Below, piece by piece: positions 8,811 through 17,433 of a DNA stretch of 64,000 nucleotides. Origin of the DNA: Natrinema sp. SYSU A 869 (GTDB lineage Archaea; Halobacteriota; Halobacteria; Halobacteriales; Natrialbaceae); NCBI RefSeq assembly GCF_019879105.1, contig NZ_CP082249.1, forward strand, positions 682,001-746,000. Reading direction: 5' to 3'. A model generated the notes under the pieces. The model made no database searches. It was not told the DNA's origin and saw nothing but the letters and a program-made list of their open reading frames with translations. The position numbers and the translations under genes are program-made. Each line of letters starts with the position of its first letter. Position 1 is the stretch's first letter.

Positions 8811-8852
8811 TTAGGTCGACCAAAACCTTTTTAGAATTAGGCCCACCTAATT
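8811..8852 (+). promoter_or_regulatory. Tandem DtxR/IdeR-like operators around a TATA-like box
   Basis: The first site is TTAGGTCGACCAAA (8811-8824). The second is a perfect 7-bp inverted repeat, AATTAGG-CCCA-CCTAATT (8835-8852). The T-rich CCTTTTTTAG between them lies about 25 nt before the ATG at 8860 and could be the TATA box. TTAGG half sites facing CCTAA are the hallmark of DtxR/IdeR-family metal-dependent repressors, whose haloarchaeal members include Idr and SirR. The second site sits between TATA box and start codon, where a bound repressor would block transcription. Confidence 0.65.
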
Positions 8853-8859
8853 CAGCGTG

Positions 8860-9027
8860 ATGGACGTACCCGCCCGCAGGGAGGATCCCGAACTCGACGA
8901 GGAACTCGAGGAGCCGGCAGCGGTCGTGAGCAGCCACGAAACCCGCCCCGGAAAGATCGTCTTTACCGAACGAGACAATAGCGACGGCTGGATCGCGACC
9001 GATCTGGCCGTCAAACTCGAGCGGTGA
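8860..9027 (+). CDS. 55-aa acidic protein under a metal-type operator
   Basis: A small acidic protein (MDVPARREDPELDEELEE...) with a more structured C-terminal half (SHETRPGKIVFTERDNSDGW). It has no cysteine, membrane helix or signal. The pattern looks like a conserved haloarchaeal small protein, but no function is known to me. The ATG begins 7 nt after a perfect TTAGG/CCTAA palindrome, so metal-dependent (probably iron or manganese) control is the main clue to its role. Confidence 0.75.
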   Translation: MDVPARREDPELDEELEEPAAVVSSHETRPGKIVFTERDNSDGWIATDLAVKLER

Positions 9028-9170
9028 ACTCGTCGTCACTCGAGGTCCACGGACTTCCAGTCTGTATCGACCGTGAACTACGCCGTCACTTGTGATCGGC
9101 GAAAAACTGTCTGTCGTCTTCGATCGTCGTCGACGCGACTTCGTTTTGGAACCGCTCGTCAGCGTCGCGC

Positions 9171-9716
9171 TCAGTGAGTCGCGTCCTCGAGCACCAGCGT
9201 GTCATCCTCGAGGTAGTGTTCGAAGTGGTGACCGTCGTCCTCGAGTTCGACGAGGATCTCGCGCAGGATCTCGGCGGTCGCGTGGTCGCCGAGGTTCTCC
9301 GCGAGTTCGATGCTGTCGCGCATCGACTCGATGATGTCGCCGTACATCTCGAGGTCGTTTTCGAACATCGTGCGGACGTCGTAGACGTCCTCGCCCTCGA
9401 ACTCGACGGTCGCACGCTCTTCTTGGTTCGACGGGCCGGAGACCGGGACACCGCCAAGTGCCTGGGCGCGCTCGGCGATGATGTCGGCCCCTTCCTCGAC
9501 GTGTTCGTAGGCCTCCTCGAGGAACTCGTGGAGGGGCAGGAACTCCGCACCCTCGACGACCCAGTGGTGTTTCTTCAGCTGGTGGTAGAGCACGTACGAG
9601 TTGGCCAGTTCCGTGTTCAGTGCGTCGACGATCTGCTCGGCCTTGTCCTGCTCGAGGCGAAGCGCGTTCTCCTCGACACTGTCAGCCGATTGGCGGACGG
9701 TTTTTTGGGTGCTCAT
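9171..9716 (-). CDS. dpsA: DpsA, ferritin-like DNA-protecting iron-storage protein
   Basis: A 181-aa Dps-family four-helix protein with N-terminus MSTQKTVRQSADSVEENALR, like known haloarchaeal DpsA. The ferroxidase signature is present: HHWVVEGAEFLPLHEFLEEA (His, Trp, His, Glu in the usual spacing), with a second-subunit-type EMYGDIIESMRD helix. Dodecamers oxidise Fe(II) with peroxide and store Fe(III), limiting Fenton damage. The frame allows an ATG at 9725, but MSTQ at 9716 matches the family. CTTTAA about 30 nt upstream is a likely TATA box, with a palindrome further upstream. Confidence 0.95.
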   Translation of the reverse strand: MSTQKTVRQSADSVEENALRLEQDKAEQIVDALNTELANSYVLYHQLKKHHWVVEGAEFLPLHEFLEEAYEHVEEGADIIAERAQALGGVPVSGPSNQEERATVEFEGEDVYDVRTMFENDLEMYGDIIESMRDSIELAENLGDHATAEILREILVELEDDGHHFEHYLEDDTLVLEDATH

Positions 9717-9772
9717 CCTATCCACTGATACGCGCGCATTTCACTTAAAGCTTCCCCATGCAAGAACATTTC

Positions 9773-9787
9773 TTTGGTATACCTAAA
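9773..9787 (-). promoter_or_regulatory. Imperfect palindrome upstream of dpsA, metal-regulator-like
   Basis: TTTGGTATACCTAAA reads as TTTAGGTATACCAAA on the dpsA strand. Its core shares GGT-N2-ACC with the operator at 8811. It lies about 20 bp upstream of the likely dpsA TATA box (CTTTAA near 9747), a position more suited to activation than blocking. A link to the same DtxR-type regulator is inference. Confidence 0.5.
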
Positions 9788-9922
9788 GATTAGTTTTCGT
9801 GTTTTGGCTCTCTATTTGCGTATCAACCGCAATGAACGTGTTACCGAACGACACCGTCAATATACTCTTTGTTTTTTCAGGGCTGAGTAAACATTTTCAG
9901 TGAGGGGGTTCAAGGAACAGAT

Positions 9923-11392
9923 ATGGCAACGAGAATCGCACAGCGGCGGGAGCGGATCTACGTCGACGGCGAATGGCTCGAGACCGAGAACGTGCTGTCA
10001 GTCTCGGACCTCGCTGAGGGCGGGACGTTCGCACAGGTAGCCGCTGCGAGTCCGACGGAGGCCCGAACTGCACTGGCCGCTGCCCACGAGATCAAACCAG
10101 AGCTGCGGGAGACGACAGTCGTGGAGCGAGCCGAGTGGTGTGAGACGATCGCCGACGGACTCCGCGAGCGCGAAGAAGAGCTCGCGGAAGTCATCGTCCG
10201 GGAAGCCGGCAAACCGATCTCGTCGGCTCGTGGCGAGGTCGGCCAGGCGGCCGAGCGCTTCGATCGGGCGGCCGAGGAGGCACGCAACATCGTCAGCAAG
10301 GGCGAGTACCGCGAAGGGTCGACGGCCGGCCACGAGGGCTGGCAGGCGATCGTCAAACACGAGCCGATCGGCGCGGTGTTGTGTATCACGCCGTACAACT
10401 ACCCGCTCGCCACGACGGCGCTGCAGGTCGCACCCGCGCTCGCAGCCGGTAACAGCGTTCTGCTGAAGCCAGCGAGCAAGACGCCCATTTCGGCGGCGAT
10501 CCTTGCCGACGTCATCGCCGATGTCGACGGGATTCCTGACGGCGCATTCAACTTCGTCCCTGGCGAAGCCAGCGAGATCGGCGATTTCCTGTCCGGAGAC
10601 GACCGGATCAACGCGATCGCGATGACTGGTTCCTCGGGCGCGGGCAAACACGTTGCCCGCGAGAGTGGCATGGTCAACCTGCACATGGAACTGGGCGGGA
10701 ACGCCCCGGCCGTCGTCTTCGACGACGCCGACCTCACGGACGTTGCGGGCAACTGCGCTAAAGGATCGTTCAAGTACGCCGGCCAGCGTTGCTCGGCCAT
10801 CTCGCGCGTGCTTGCCCACGAGTCGGTCCACGACGACCTCGTTGACCTGATCGACGGCCAGATGGACGCTTGGCAGGCAGGCGACCTCTTCGAGGAAGAC
10901 ACTGCCTTCGGCCCACTGATCAGCGAGGATCAGGCCGATTGGGTCGAGACACTCGTCGAGGACGCCGTCGACAAGGGCGCAGAGATCGTTCGGGGCGGGG
11001 AACGGCGCGCTCCGGATGGCGTCCCAGACGAACTCGCCAATCAGTTCTTCGAGCCGACGCTGCTCGCGAACGTCCCCCGCGACGCTCGCATCGTGGACGA
11101 AGAGCAGTTCGGACCCATCGCTGCGATCACGACCTTCGAAGACGAGGACGAAGCCCTCGAGATCGCGAACAGTTCGGACCTCGCGCTCGATGCGGCGGTC
11201 TTCACGAACGACTACAAGCGTGCGATGCGGATGGCGAACCGCATCGATGCCGGCGCGGTCCGGATCAACGGCGCGCCGAGCCACGGGATGGGCGACGTTC
11301 CGTTCGGCGGCAACAAGGACTCAGGGATCGGTCGCGAGGGTCTCGACGCCTCGATCCACGCGATGATGCGCGAAAAGAGCATTATTCTGTAA
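9923..11392 (+). CDS. Aldehyde dehydrogenase superfamily protein (GapN/lactaldehyde-type)
   Basis: A 489-aa NAD(P)-dependent aldehyde dehydrogenase. N-box PYNYPLA and cofactor segment VLLKPASKTP are followed by FNFVPG, MTGSSGAGKHVA (Rossmann glycine turn), MELGGNAP (catalytic Glu) and GQRCSAI (catalytic Cys, ~residue 290). It ends in the family's PFGGNKDSGIGREG. The overall pattern resembles non-phosphorylating glyceraldehyde-3-phosphate or lactaldehyde dehydrogenases more than betaine-aldehyde enzymes, but the substrate cannot be fixed. ATG at 9923. Monocistronic, facing a lipoprotein gene across a hairpin terminator. Confidence 0.93.
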   Translation: MATRIAQRRERIYVDGEWLETENVLSVSDLAEGGTFAQVAAASPTEARTALAAAHEIKPELRETTVVERAEWCETIADGLREREEELAEVIVREAGKPISSARGEVGQAAERFDRAAEEARNIVSKGEYREGSTAGHEGWQAIVKHEPIGAVLCITPYNYPLATTALQVAPALAAGNSVLLKPASKTPISAAILADVIADVDGIPDGAFNFVPGEASEIGDFLSGDDRINAIAMTGSSGAGKHVARESGMVNLHMELGGNAPAVVFDDADLTDVAGNCAKGSFKYAGQRCSAISRVLAHESVHDDLVDLIDGQMDAWQAGDLFEEDTAFGPLISEDQADWVETLVEDAVDKGAEIVRGGERRAPDGVPDELANQFFEPTLLANVPRDARIVDEEQFGPIAAITTFEDEDEALEIANSSDLALDAAVFTNDYKRAMRMANRIDAGAVRINGAPSHGMGDVPFGGNKDSGIGREGLDASIHAMMREKSIIL

Positions 11393-11424
11393 GTCGGCGG
11401 TCACCCTGCGGTCACCACCATTGA

Positions 11425-11447
11425 ATCCGGATTAAATCCATCCGGAT
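11425..11447. terminator. Hairpin between convergent genes
   Basis: The 8-bp palindrome ATCCGGAT occurs twice, separated by 7 nt, so the copies pair into a stem of 8 bp. It lies in the 62-bp gap between two converging genes, where a bidirectional terminator is expected. Confidence 0.5.
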
Positions 11448-11454
11448 CCCGTAC

Positions 11455-12576
11455 TCAGAAGGAATACGAGTATGCAGCGACGACCGTTTCGGTCTCGCCC
11501 CCGACGGCGACGACGGTCAGTTCTCCCGACGCCCCCGTCTCGTACTCGAACGTTATCGTCTGTCCGACCTCGGTCATTTCGTCTTCGTTCCCGCTCTCGT
11601 CGCTGATTTCGAGACGGTCCGCCTCACTTCTCGAGATATAAGACATAGTTACCGTCCGGTCCGACGAGTCGGAGTCGATAGACACTCCCGCCCGCGGTCG
11701 GGTCGGTTCGCTTCCGCGTTCGGCGAACAGATCCTGATACTCGTACTCCTCAGTCGGAACGGTTCTCGTTGCCACGACGACATTGCCGTCGACCTCAACC
11801 GTCACGTCCTCAAACCGGTCCGATATCATCTCCTCGAATTCGTCCGCCCGATCGGCATCGGCATAGACGGCAGTCGACGTATCGGACCCGACCGACAACG
11901 AGAACGCGACACCGGTGCCGTCGGCGTCACCCTCGTACTCGCCCCAGAGGAACGTGCTTTCGCCGACGCACTCGGTTAACTGCGCGAAGTGTTCGTGCTC
12001 GTCGACACGACGGTTCGTTCCCTCGACGCCCGCCGCGAGGATCGCATCGAGGTCCGCGCCGTCGTCGGGGCTCACGACAACCGTTTCCGCGGAGATGGCG
12101 ACAGAGACGCCGTCGCGCTCGAGGATTTCGAACTCGCCGGCCGCAGATTTGCTCTCGGCGTCGACTGCATCGGGATCGAACGAGCCGGCGACGACGACGA
12201 CGTTCCCGGCGACGCCCTCGGATCCGAATCTGAGTACGGACTCCACTGCCGATTTGTCGTCCGTGAGTTGCTCGACGATCTCACCGCCTTCGACGTCTGG
12301 CACCGTCGGCACGTCCTCGACGACGGCCGCCTGCAGATCGTCCTCATACCGTCGGACCGCAGTGAGGTCTCGATAGTGAAAGAGGAGTTCAGCGCTGCCC
12401 GACGCGGGGACCCAGCGCTCGAGAGGCGTCATACTGCTCGCGCTGCTGTCGTCCGGTTCATTCGATTCGTCGGTTTCGTTTTCAGAGAGGGTGTCGAGAC
12501 AGCCCGCACTGAGTGCGGTGAGGCTCGTCCCGAATCCCACGGCCGCGAGTAGTCGCCGCCGTGAAGTGTGTTCCAT
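11455..12576 (-). CDS. Secreted Tat lipoprotein, function unknown
   Basis: A 373-aa protein beginning MEHTSRRRLLAAVGFGTS. The twin Arg, hydrophobic stretch and lipobox LSAGC (Cys ~residue 25) mark a Tat-exported lipoprotein anchored outside the cell. After an acidic Glu/Ser/Asp linker comes a long acidic beta-rich region with no recognised domain. The C-terminal ~60 residues (ITFEYETGASGELTVVAVGG) look like a beta-sandwich. The ATG at 12576 is the one that starts the signal peptide. Confidence 0.85.
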   Translation of the reverse strand: MEHTSRRRLLAAVGFGTSLTALSAGCLDTLSENETDESNEPDDSSASSMTPLERWVPASGSAELLFHYRDLTAVRRYEDDLQAAVVEDVPTVPDVEGGEIVEQLTDDKSAVESVLRFGSEGVAGNVVVVAGSFDPDAVDAESKSAAGEFEILERDGVSVAISAETVVVSPDDGADLDAILAAGVEGTNRRVDEHEHFAQLTECVGESTFLWGEYEGDADGTGVAFSLSVGSDTSTAVYADADRADEFEEMISDRFEDVTVEVDGNVVVATRTVPTEEYEYQDLFAERGSEPTRPRAGVSIDSDSSDRTVTMSYISRSEADRLEISDESGNEDEMTEVGQTITFEYETGASGELTVVAVGGETETVVAAYSYSF

Positions 12577-12706
12577 ACGAATATCAATTGCTTGTAACGG
12601 GTATCGGATATAGGTTTCCTGATTCAATCGGATCCGGGTCGAATACGGTAGTCACGCTCGGCACTACGTCGACAGAACTACCGCCATCGACGGTTGAACT
12701 TCGAGC

Positions 12707-13672
12707 ATGTCTCGCGAAGTGCTCGTCGCCGGCGAAACGCTGATCGACTGGGTTCCCGAGCGCCCGGGGCCGCTCGAGGACGTGGGTGGATTCGAGCGCC
12801 GCCCCGGCGGTGCGCCAGCGAACGTCGCTGTCGGGCTCGCTCGCCTCGAGCGGTCGCCGCTGTTCTGGACTCGCGTCGGTGCGGACTCGTTCGGGCGGTA
12901 CCTCGAGCGAACCCTCGCCGATCACGGCCTTCCCGACCGGTTCGTCGAACGCGACGGGGACGCAAAGACGACGCTCGCGTTCGTCTCCCACGACGAGAGC
13001 GGCGACCGCGAGTTCACCTTCTATCGGGACGGGACCGCCGACACGCGCCTCGAGTCCGAGCGGGTCGACGATGAGACGCTGGCCGGCTGTGAGTGGGTCC
13101 ACGCGGGCGGCGTAACGCTGGCGAGTGGGCCAGCTCGCGCGGCGACGCTGGACCTACTCGAGCGGGCCGCGGCTGCGGACTGTACGGTCTCGTTCGATCC
13201 AAACTTCCGGCCCGAGCTGTGGGCCGACGCCGAGGCGTTCGCGAGCGTGGTCGGCGACGCGCTCGCACACGTCGACGTCTGTATCGCGACAGTCGCGGAA
13301 CTCGAGGCGCTCGGGTTCAGTGGCGAGACCCCGACGGCGATCGCTCGAGCGACGGTCGACGCGAGCGGGGTCCACACCGTCTTCGTCACGCGTGGCGGGG
13401 AAGGTGCCGTCACGGTCGCGGCCGACGACGCGCCGTGGCCCGCGGCCGCGGTGACCCATCCCGGCTTCGCGGTCGAGACCGTCGATACGACGGGTGCCGG
13501 TGACGCCTTCGTCGCCGGAACGATCACCGCTCTCCGAGAGGGACGAGGGCTCGAGGAATCGGTGGCCGTCGCGAACGCGGTCGCGGCGATGGCAACGACC
13601 GACTCGGGTGCGATGGCGGCGCTGCCGACTCGCGAGGCAGTGGACGAACTGCTCGAGCGGGAGTCGGACTGA
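12707..13672 (+). CDS. PfkB-family sugar kinase (fructokinase-like)
   Basis: A 321-aa ribokinase-fold kinase. PfkB signature 1 is RRPGGAPANVAVGLARL (~29-45) and signature 2 DTTGAGDAFVAG (~260-271), with the catalytic Asp in GAGD. FDPNFRPELW is the typical substrate-lid neighbour in fructokinases. It phosphorylates a sugar using ATP; fructose or 2-keto-3-deoxygluconate are the usual haloarchaeal substrates, and GETLIDWVP at the start favours fructokinase. Monocistronic start at ATG 12707. Confidence 0.93.
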   Translation: MSREVLVAGETLIDWVPERPGPLEDVGGFERRPGGAPANVAVGLARLERSPLFWTRVGADSFGRYLERTLADHGLPDRFVERDGDAKTTLAFVSHDESGDREFTFYRDGTADTRLESERVDDETLAGCEWVHAGGVTLASGPARAATLDLLERAAAADCTVSFDPNFRPELWADAEAFASVVGDALAHVDVCIATVAELEALGFSGETPTAIARATVDASGVHTVFVTRGGEGAVTVAADDAPWPAAAVTHPGFAVETVDTTGAGDAFVAGTITALREGRGLEESVAVANAVAAMATTDSGAMAALPTREAVDELLERESD

Positions 13673-13738
13673 CGGCGGCGGGACGGGCCGTGTGGTTGCA
13701 AGCCGGAGCGCTATCCGGGCCTGTGACAGACAGCGAGT

Positions 13739-14911
13739 ATGGGTCTCAACGTTCGCGGTGCGGCCCCCTTCGCGAAATCGGTGGTGGCGGGGATTCAGGA
13801 GAAGAACGTGACGTTCATGGCGGCCAGCATCGCGTACCAGGCCTTTATCTCGCTGATTCCGCTGCTCGTACTGGTCTTCTTTCTCGTCTCGTTTCTCGGC
13901 GGCGAGGGGTTCGCCCAACAGGTGTCGTCAGCGACCGAAGGCTTCCTCCCCGAGAGCGGCCAGGTCATTCTCGAGGACGGGATCGAAGGTTCGACCGGGA
14001 GCGCGGGAACATCGATTATCGGACTCCTCATCCTCCTGTGGGGGTCGTTGAAGATCTTTCGGGGGCTGGACACCGCGTTCTCGGAGATCTACGCGTCGAC
14101 CGAGGACAACTCGCTGGTCGACCAGTTGCGCGACGGGGCCGTCGTCTTCGGGACGATCGGGGTCGCGCTCGTAGCGGCCGGGGCGACTAGCATCGTCTTC
14201 GCGTTCTTCCCCAACAGCCTCTTTATCGGGCTGTTGAACCCGCTGTTGCTCGTCGTCGGGCTGACGATCGCTTTCCTCCCGATGTACTACCTCTTCCCCG
14301 ACGTCGACATCTCCGTCCGCGAGGTGTTGCCAGGGGTCGTCGTCGCAGCTGTCGGCTGGGCGGCACTGCAGTCGCTCTTTCAGGTCTACGTCGCCCTCTC
14401 GAGCAGTTCCGAGTCAGCGGGACCGATCGGTGCCATCCTCCTCCTGTTGACCTGGCTGTACTTCGGCGGCCTGATACTGCTCGTCGGGGCCGTCGTCAAC
14501 GCCACCCACTCGGGACACATCGATATCGAACCCGAGGCGACGGCCGACGGAGACGAGGCGCTCGAGGCCATCCCCGAGGATGCGGATCGGGAATCGTTCG
14601 TCGACGCGGACCAGCGCGAACACGAGCGCCTCGAAGCGCGACTCACGGAACTCCGGCGCGAACGCGACCAGTTACGAAACGACCGCGAATCCCAGCGGAC
14701 GCGTCGCTACCGGCTCGAGGACCGGGTCAACGGCCTCGAAGAACGGGTTGATAACCTAGAAGCGACGAACCGGGAACTCGAGGCGGAAAACGAGCAACTC
14801 CGTCGCGAACTCGCGGCCCGTCGGGGGTCGTCGTGGCGACGGCGGTTACGCGGCGTACTGACGCGGGTCCGGACGCTGAACATCGGTGTCGTCGAGGATC
14901 GAAACGAGTAG
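13739..14911 (+). CDS. YihY/BrkB-family membrane protein with C-terminal coiled coil
   Basis: A 390-aa protein. The YihY/virulence-factor BrkB domain spans ~1-265 with about six membrane helices, and has the family motif TFMAASIAYQAFISLIPLL near the start and LLLLTWLYFGGLILLVGAVVN at the end. After residue ~270 there is a long charged coiled coil (heptads ERLEARLTELRRERDQL, LEERVDNLEATN) and a basic tail. The family was once called ribonuclease BN; that assignment was wrong and the function is unclear. The coiled coil suggests oligomerisation or a partner at the inner face. Confidence 0.92.
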   Translation: MGLNVRGAAPFAKSVVAGIQEKNVTFMAASIAYQAFISLIPLLVLVFFLVSFLGGEGFAQQVSSATEGFLPESGQVILEDGIEGSTGSAGTSIIGLLILLWGSLKIFRGLDTAFSEIYASTEDNSLVDQLRDGAVVFGTIGVALVAAGATSIVFAFFPNSLFIGLLNPLLLVVGLTIAFLPMYYLFPDVDISVREVLPGVVVAAVGWAALQSLFQVYVALSSSSESAGPIGAILLLLTWLYFGGLILLVGAVVNATHSGHIDIEPEATADGDEALEAIPEDADRESFVDADQREHERLEARLTELRRERDQLRNDRESQRTRRYRLEDRVNGLEERVDNLEATNRELEAENEQLRRELAARRGSSWRRRLRGVLTRVRTLNIGVVEDRNE

Positions 14912-15131
14912 CACCCGACCGGCGTCAGCACGAACGTCAGATATCAGCGACCGATCCCGTTCCTCCCGTCGGTCCGACCGCTCCGGCCGGACGACCGACG
15001 GATCGTGGAAATCGCGGCGATCGAGGCGGTCCGCACTCCGGCTCACACTGTTCGGGCTGACGAGTGAGTAATCGGACTCGAGCGACGGCGGAGCCGCGAT
15101 ACTCAACTGCGTAACTGACGTCCGTTCACGC

Positions 15132-15389
15132 GTGACTCACGACCGAATCCACGCCCGAAAGCCGACGCACGACATCGAACGGTGGTCCGTCGGGACTATC
15201 GAACGCGTCACCGAGCGAGACGGCCACTGTGTCTTCGACGTGCGGACCGACGCGGGCGAAACGGTCGAACTCGTCGTCACGGTCGCAATCCGGGACCTCG
15301 TCCTGCGCAGACTGGACCTCGAGGAGGGCGAGTTACCGATCGGTACGCGCGTCTGGTACCGAAAACGTGGCGGAATCAGTGGCGGGTAA
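15132..15389 (+). CDS. Hypothetical protein, 85 aa
   Basis: A small protein with a likely beta-barrel pattern (IERVTERDGHCVFDVRTDAG ... RVWYRKRGGISGG) and a GTG start at 15132. It is conserved-looking for haloarchaea, but I know no function. No membrane or metal motif. It lies alone between the YihY-like gene and the PQQ-repeat lipoprotein. Confidence 0.7.
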   Translation: MTHDRIHARKPTHDIERWSVGTIERVTERDGHCVFDVRTDAGETVELVVTVAIRDLVLRRLDLEEGELPIGTRVWYRKRGGISGG

Positions 15390-15454
15390 TCGTTTTTGAA
15401 CGCGGAATACTCAGTACAAACAAAGTACTTACCGATAGATGTCAATGAGGGAGT

Positions 15455-16783
15455 ATGCGCCGCCGAACGATCCTCGCGACGATCGGTGCCGTCACGTCGG
15501 GCGTAGGAGGCGGCTGTCTCGAGCTGACGCGTACCGACTCCAGCGACCCGAACCAAGCGACCGCCGAAACTGACGACGGTATCGCCGAGGGAACGTGGCC
15601 GCAAGTCGCCTACGACGCTCGAAACACCCGTCACACGCCGGACGCGCGCGGCCCCCGCAACGGTGCTGACGTCGCCTGGACGGCGCTCGGCGATCGACCG
15701 GTGTATCCGCCGGTCGTCGACGATGCTCTCTACCTGACCGAGGCCTGGACCGACGGGGCTGCGTTGGCAGTGGCGGGGAACGGCGAGATTCAGTGGGCTA
15801 TCGACGACCTGCCGCCGATGCGCTGGGCACCGGCGCTCCACGGGGATCGACTGCTCGTGGTCACGCGCGAGACGGGGAATGTGGTCCGCCTCCATGCGCT
15901 GGATACCGCGACCGGCGATCAGGCGTGGGTCCGCGAAGACGGAATCACCGCCTCTAGCGGTGAGCGACCCCCAACCGGACCAACCGTCCGCGACGGGTCC
16001 GTCTATCTCGGGTCGAATCGAGGGGTGATCGCGTGCGAGGCGTCGACGGGGGACCTCGAGTGGACGGCCGTGCTCGGCGAGCACGTCGTCGAAACCGATA
16101 ACGGGCCGACGTGGCGGACCGACTGGGCGACGCCGGCGGTCACTGCCGATCGAGTGTTCACGTTCGATACGAACGACGGACATCGGGAAACGCGAGACGT
16201 CTACGCCGTCGACCGCGCGACCGGTGACCACGAGTGGACCGCCGAGTTGGCGGTCGAAGACGGCTGGTCGCTCGAGGGACACGTCGTCGCCGGCCGCGAC
16301 CGCATTTTCGTGTCGGCACTGGACCCGCACGTCTCAATGGGAGTCGACGATACCGACTGGTCGGGGACCGAGCGGCTGTTTGCGCTGGACGCGGCGACCG
16401 GTGCCGTCGAGTGGGAGTGGGAGCTACCCCGGAAGACGCTCAGCCCGCCGGCGTACGCGGACGGGACGCTGTACGTAGGGGAGTGGTATCCCGACGCCGA
16501 TACCGGTCGCTTACATGCCGTCGATGCGACTGACGGAAGCGTTACCTGGACGTACCGAACCGAGAACGACGGCGTCCGCTCACCAACCGTCGCTGGCGAC
16601 ACCGTCTACGTCGCGCAGGGCGAGGGACTCGCGGCCGTGGCGGTCACCGATGGGAGTCGACGATGGCGATTACGGATCGGTTCGCGTGTCGGTTCACCCG
16701 TCGTCGTCGGCGACACCCTATACGCCCACACGAACCCCGATCACGACACCGAGAGCCGACTGCTTGCAGTCCGTGAATCGTAA
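15455..16783 (+). CDS. PQQ-repeat beta-propeller lipoprotein
   Basis: A 442-aa protein. The signal MRRRTILATIGAVTSGVGGGC has twin Arg and a lipobox Cys, so it is likely Tat-exported and lipid-anchored. The body is a beta-propeller of repeated PQQ-like blades, each with an ALDxATGxxxW-type motif (ALDTATGDQAW, AVDRATGDHEW, ALDAATGAVEW, AVDATDGSVTW). Such proteins may act as scaffolds or bind quinone cofactors. The short degenerate blades give no sign of a true PQQ dehydrogenase active site. Start at the ATG beginning the signal. Confidence 0.92.
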   Translation: MRRRTILATIGAVTSGVGGGCLELTRTDSSDPNQATAETDDGIAEGTWPQVAYDARNTRHTPDARGPRNGADVAWTALGDRPVYPPVVDDALYLTEAWTDGAALAVAGNGEIQWAIDDLPPMRWAPALHGDRLLVVTRETGNVVRLHALDTATGDQAWVREDGITASSGERPPTGPTVRDGSVYLGSNRGVIACEASTGDLEWTAVLGEHVVETDNGPTWRTDWATPAVTADRVFTFDTNDGHRETRDVYAVDRATGDHEWTAELAVEDGWSLEGHVVAGRDRIFVSALDPHVSMGVDDTDWSGTERLFALDAATGAVEWEWELPRKTLSPPAYADGTLYVGEWYPDADTGRLHAVDATDGSVTWTYRTENDGVRSPTVAGDTVYVAQGEGLAAVAVTDGSRRWRLRIGSRVGSPVVVGDTLYAHTNPDHDTESRLLAVRES

Positions 16784-16854
16784 TTTGTCGCGGCCAGAAG
16801 CGGAAACCGGTTCCGTACTCCCGCGACGGGTCTCTCTCCGTTCGCTCGGCGGCG

Positions 16855-17280
16855 CTATCCCTGTGCGAGCGGATCGAAACTATCGACCGGCATGACGGAG
16901 TAATCAACGGTCAGCGCGTCCTTGGTCGCCCTGATCTTGCCGACGAACGTCGAGATATCCTCGAGTTCGCCCTCGAGGACGAACAACTCCATGCAGTAGT
17001 GGTCGCCGACGTGACTGTGGAAGTTCGAGGCGACGAGGTCCTCGTGTTCGTGGCGCAGGTGCATCATCTGCTCTTCGACGCTCGTGGTCTCGTAGTCGAA
17101 CAACACGGTGACGATTCCCATCAGATCCCGCTCCTCGAGTCGAGTATCCTCGAACTCCCCGAGCAGGTTCCGCGAGGCTTCCCTGACGACTTCGCTCCGA
17201 CCGGTGTAGCCGTGCTCCTCGGCGAACTGATCGAGCCGCGCGAGGAGTTCGTCCGGCATCGAGACGCTGACGACTGCCAT
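16855..17280 (-). CDS. nikR: Nickel-responsive regulator NikR
   Basis: A 141-aa protein with an N-terminal ribbon-helix-helix ([20 protein letters not shown], ~4-45) and a C-terminal ACT-like metal domain. The high-affinity nickel site is recognisable as [17 protein letters not shown] (two His and the Cys at family spacing), with another His-rich segment LRHEHEDLV. NikR tetramers bind nickel and repress nickel uptake genes. No nickel transporter lies next to it. The ATG at 17280 follows the AT-rich TTTTATTAT, and the open frame upstream is unlikely to be coding. Confidence 0.93.
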   Translation of the reverse strand: MAVVSVSMPDELLARLDQFAEEHGYTGRSEVVREASRNLLGEFEDTRLEERDLMGIVTVLFDYETTSVEEQMMHLRHEHEDLVASNFHSHVGDHYCMELFVLEGELEDISTFVGKIRATKDALTVDYSVMPVDSFDPLAQG

Positions 17281-17433
17281 ATAATAAAACAACCGCACCA
17301 ATCTATTAAGGATTATCATTACACGCGGTCACTGATACTGCGAGCGCACGCGACCGGCGGCCGTGGTGTCGGCTGCAGTCGCAAATGGGTCTTCAGTCGA
17401 CGCGGGATCGGCCGCCTCGAGTGTCTGGCCGCC

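Noticed and set aside
9998-11284. 428-codon minus-strand frame
   Set aside because: It is the antisense shadow of the aldehyde dehydrogenase gene.
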